Shown here in pieces: positions 7,253 through 7,760 of a stretch of DNA of 7,760 nucleotides. Source of the stretch: an uncultured Lentisphaeria bacterium. Its GTDB lineage: Bacteria; Verrucomicrobiota; Lentisphaeria; Victivallales; Victivallaceae. Made by a program: the position numbers and the translations under genes. The notes beneath the pieces are model-generated. The model worked only from the letters and a program-made list of their open reading frames with translations. It was not told the DNA's origin and did not search any database. The stretch lies in contig CASFXO010000256.1 in NCBI GenBank assembly GCA_949298665.1, positions 1 through 7,760 of the forward strand, read 5' to 3'. The first letter of the stretch is position 1. Each line of letters starts with the position of its first letter.

Positions 7253-7281
7253 AAAGTAGCATGGTCCTGCCGTTTTGTCAA
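7253..7281 (-). promoter_or_regulatory. Sigma-70-like promoter of the symporter-lyase-murD operon
   Basis: A perfect -35 box TTGACA (7281-7276) is followed, after exactly 17 bp, by TACTTT (7258-7253). That hexamer keeps the three most conserved -10 positions (T1, A2, T6) and is preceded by CCATGC, giving the TG extension. Transcription should start near 7246, leaving a leader of about 130 nt. This is the best promoter in the window. The activity itself is inferred. Confidence 0.65.
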
Positions 7282-7282
7282 T

Positions 7283-7299
7283 CGGAAAAGGCCTTTCCG
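7283..7299. promoter_or_regulatory. Perfect dyad next to the -35 box, candidate operator
   Basis: On the plus strand CGGAAA-AGGCC-TTTCCG is an inverted repeat with perfect 6-bp arms and a 5-bp centre. It ends one base upstream of the TTGACA box of the symporter promoter, about 37-53 bp before the predicted transcription start. That position suits an activator touching RNA polymerase, or a repressor. The binding protein is unknown. AraC-family sites are usually direct repeats, so the adjacent regulator is not an obvious partner. Confidence 0.4.
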
Positions 7300-7361
7300 C
7301 CGGATGAACCTGCCGCAGGAAGAAGACCGGCCGGGAAGGCCCTCCGGGGCATTCCGATAGG

Positions 7362-7403
7362 AGAAAGGGGAGGGCATCTTGGAATATGGACGGAACTCTC
7401 CCC
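7362..7403 (-). terminator. Weak terminator-like stem after the AraC-family gene
   Basis: Starting 9 nt after the regulator's stop codon, the minus strand reads GGGGAG (7403-7398), a 25-nt loop, CTCCCC (7372-7367), then TTTCT. The stem is only 6 bp with a long loop and the T-run is short, so termination here is uncertain. Confidence 0.22.
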
Positions 7404-7412
7404 GATTCGGAG

Positions 7413-7760
7413 TCATCGCGTAACGTTGCCGGAGCGCGGGACGGCGGCGGAACCCACGCCCGAATTCCGGCGGCGGGAGCCGGTGGAGGGCGTTCCGGCC
7501 GTCCCGGGGCGGACGGAAGGTTTATCGGGTTTTTCTTCCTTTTTGTATGTCAGCGGCGTATGGCCGCAGAGTTTTCGGAAGACACAGGAAAAGTAGTTGC
7601 TGTCGGTGAAGCCGCAGAGACGCGCGACTTTGGTGATGGACAGATCCTTATGAAATTTGAGATAAAATTTGGACTCCTCGATCCGGCGGCGCGCCAGAAG
7701 CGTGCGGAAACTGCTGCCGGTCTGCTAGCGGATCAGCGCGCCGAGGTAGTTCGGATTGAC
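7413..7760 (-). pseudogene. AraC-family regulator, C-terminal DNA-binding domain with in-frame amber stop (partial)
   Basis: Only the 3' part lies in the window. The frame reads VNPNYLGALIR, then TAG (7727-7725), then QTGSSFRTLLARRRIEESK, KDLSITKVARLCGF, TDSNYFSCVFRKLCGHTPLTYKK. This is the typical second half of the AraC/XylS domain: end of the first helix-turn-helix, linker helix, second helix-turn-helix and the GxTPxxY signature. Homology continues in the same frame on both sides of the TAG, at a position where relatives usually have Lys, Arg, Gln or Glu, so a single base change explains it. Truncation there would remove the second DNA-binding unit. After the domain there are about 45 residues rich in Ser, Gly, Arg and Pro before TGA (7415-7413), longer than usual. 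By position it would regulate the symporter-lyase genes. Alternatives are a sequencing error or readthrough. Confidence 0.75.

Larger units (their letters stand above)
7116..7412 (-). other. Regulatory gap between the AraC-family gene and the symporter
   Basis: About 300 bp without a convincing gene. From the AraC-family side it holds a weak terminator-like stem, a dyad next to a -35 box, a strong sigma-70-like promoter, and about 130 nt of leader before the symporter ATG at 7115. The leader includes an in-frame ATG at 7172 that could extend the symporter by 19 residues. Nothing else was recognised. Confidence 0.5.

Noticed and set aside
7027..7416. A 129-codon minus-strand frame starting in an ATGA overlap with the AraC-family stop codon
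   Set aside because: Its 3' third overlaps the symporter N-terminus in another frame, it covers the promoter and dyad, and it shows no recognisable domain or Shine-Dalgarno sequence.
1..7760. Defence system, mobile element, CRISPR or attachment site
   Set aside because: No transposase, integrase, phage gene, repeat array or tRNA was found. All genes are chromosomal housekeeping or catabolic types on one strand.

Overview
The window reads as one leftward (minus-strand) block of a GC-rich bacterial chromosome. In the direction of transcription it holds: the 3' end of an AraC-family regulator interrupted by an in-frame amber codon (7760-7413); a ~300-bp regulatory gap; a sodium/sugar symporter of the SSS/SGLT family (7115-5517); a heparinase II-like polysaccharide lyase with no visible signal peptide (5380-2753); murD (2748-1489); a ~300-bp gap with a structured leader; and rarA (1186 to beyond the left edge). 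No convincing plus-strand gene, tRNA, rRNA, insertion sequence or CRISPR array was seen. The long plus-strand open frames are antisense artefacts of GC-rich codon use.

A taxon cannot be read directly. High GC, a heparinase II/III-family protein beside an SSS symporter and an AraC regulator, and a murD lying outside a division/cell-wall cluster together suggest the PVC group, most plausibly Lentisphaerota (Victivallis-like). This is inference from gene content only.

The symporter and lyase form a small carbohydrate-use module. The symporter keeps nearly all residues that bind galactose and sodium in vSGLT. The lyase keeps the catalytic and zinc-site residues of Pedobacter heparinase II at almost identical spacing. 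With no signal peptide the lyase should act in the cytoplasm on imported material, as oligosaccharide-processing lyases do. murD begins 4 bp after the lyase stop codon, so an essential peptidoglycan gene appears to be tied to a catabolic operon.

The least expected signal is in the gaps. The same 8-mer, CCATGCTA on the minus strand, occurs in all three long intergenic gaps. Each time it forms the upstream part of a plausible extended -10 promoter (CCATGC followed by TAnnnT). The symporter copy also has a consensus TTGACA at 17-bp spacing and a perfect dyad next to it. The rarA copy is followed by a ~250-nt leader that holds a possible 32-codon reading frame with a strong Shine-Dalgarno sequence and five consecutive small stem-loops; the last lies over the rarA ribosome-binding region.
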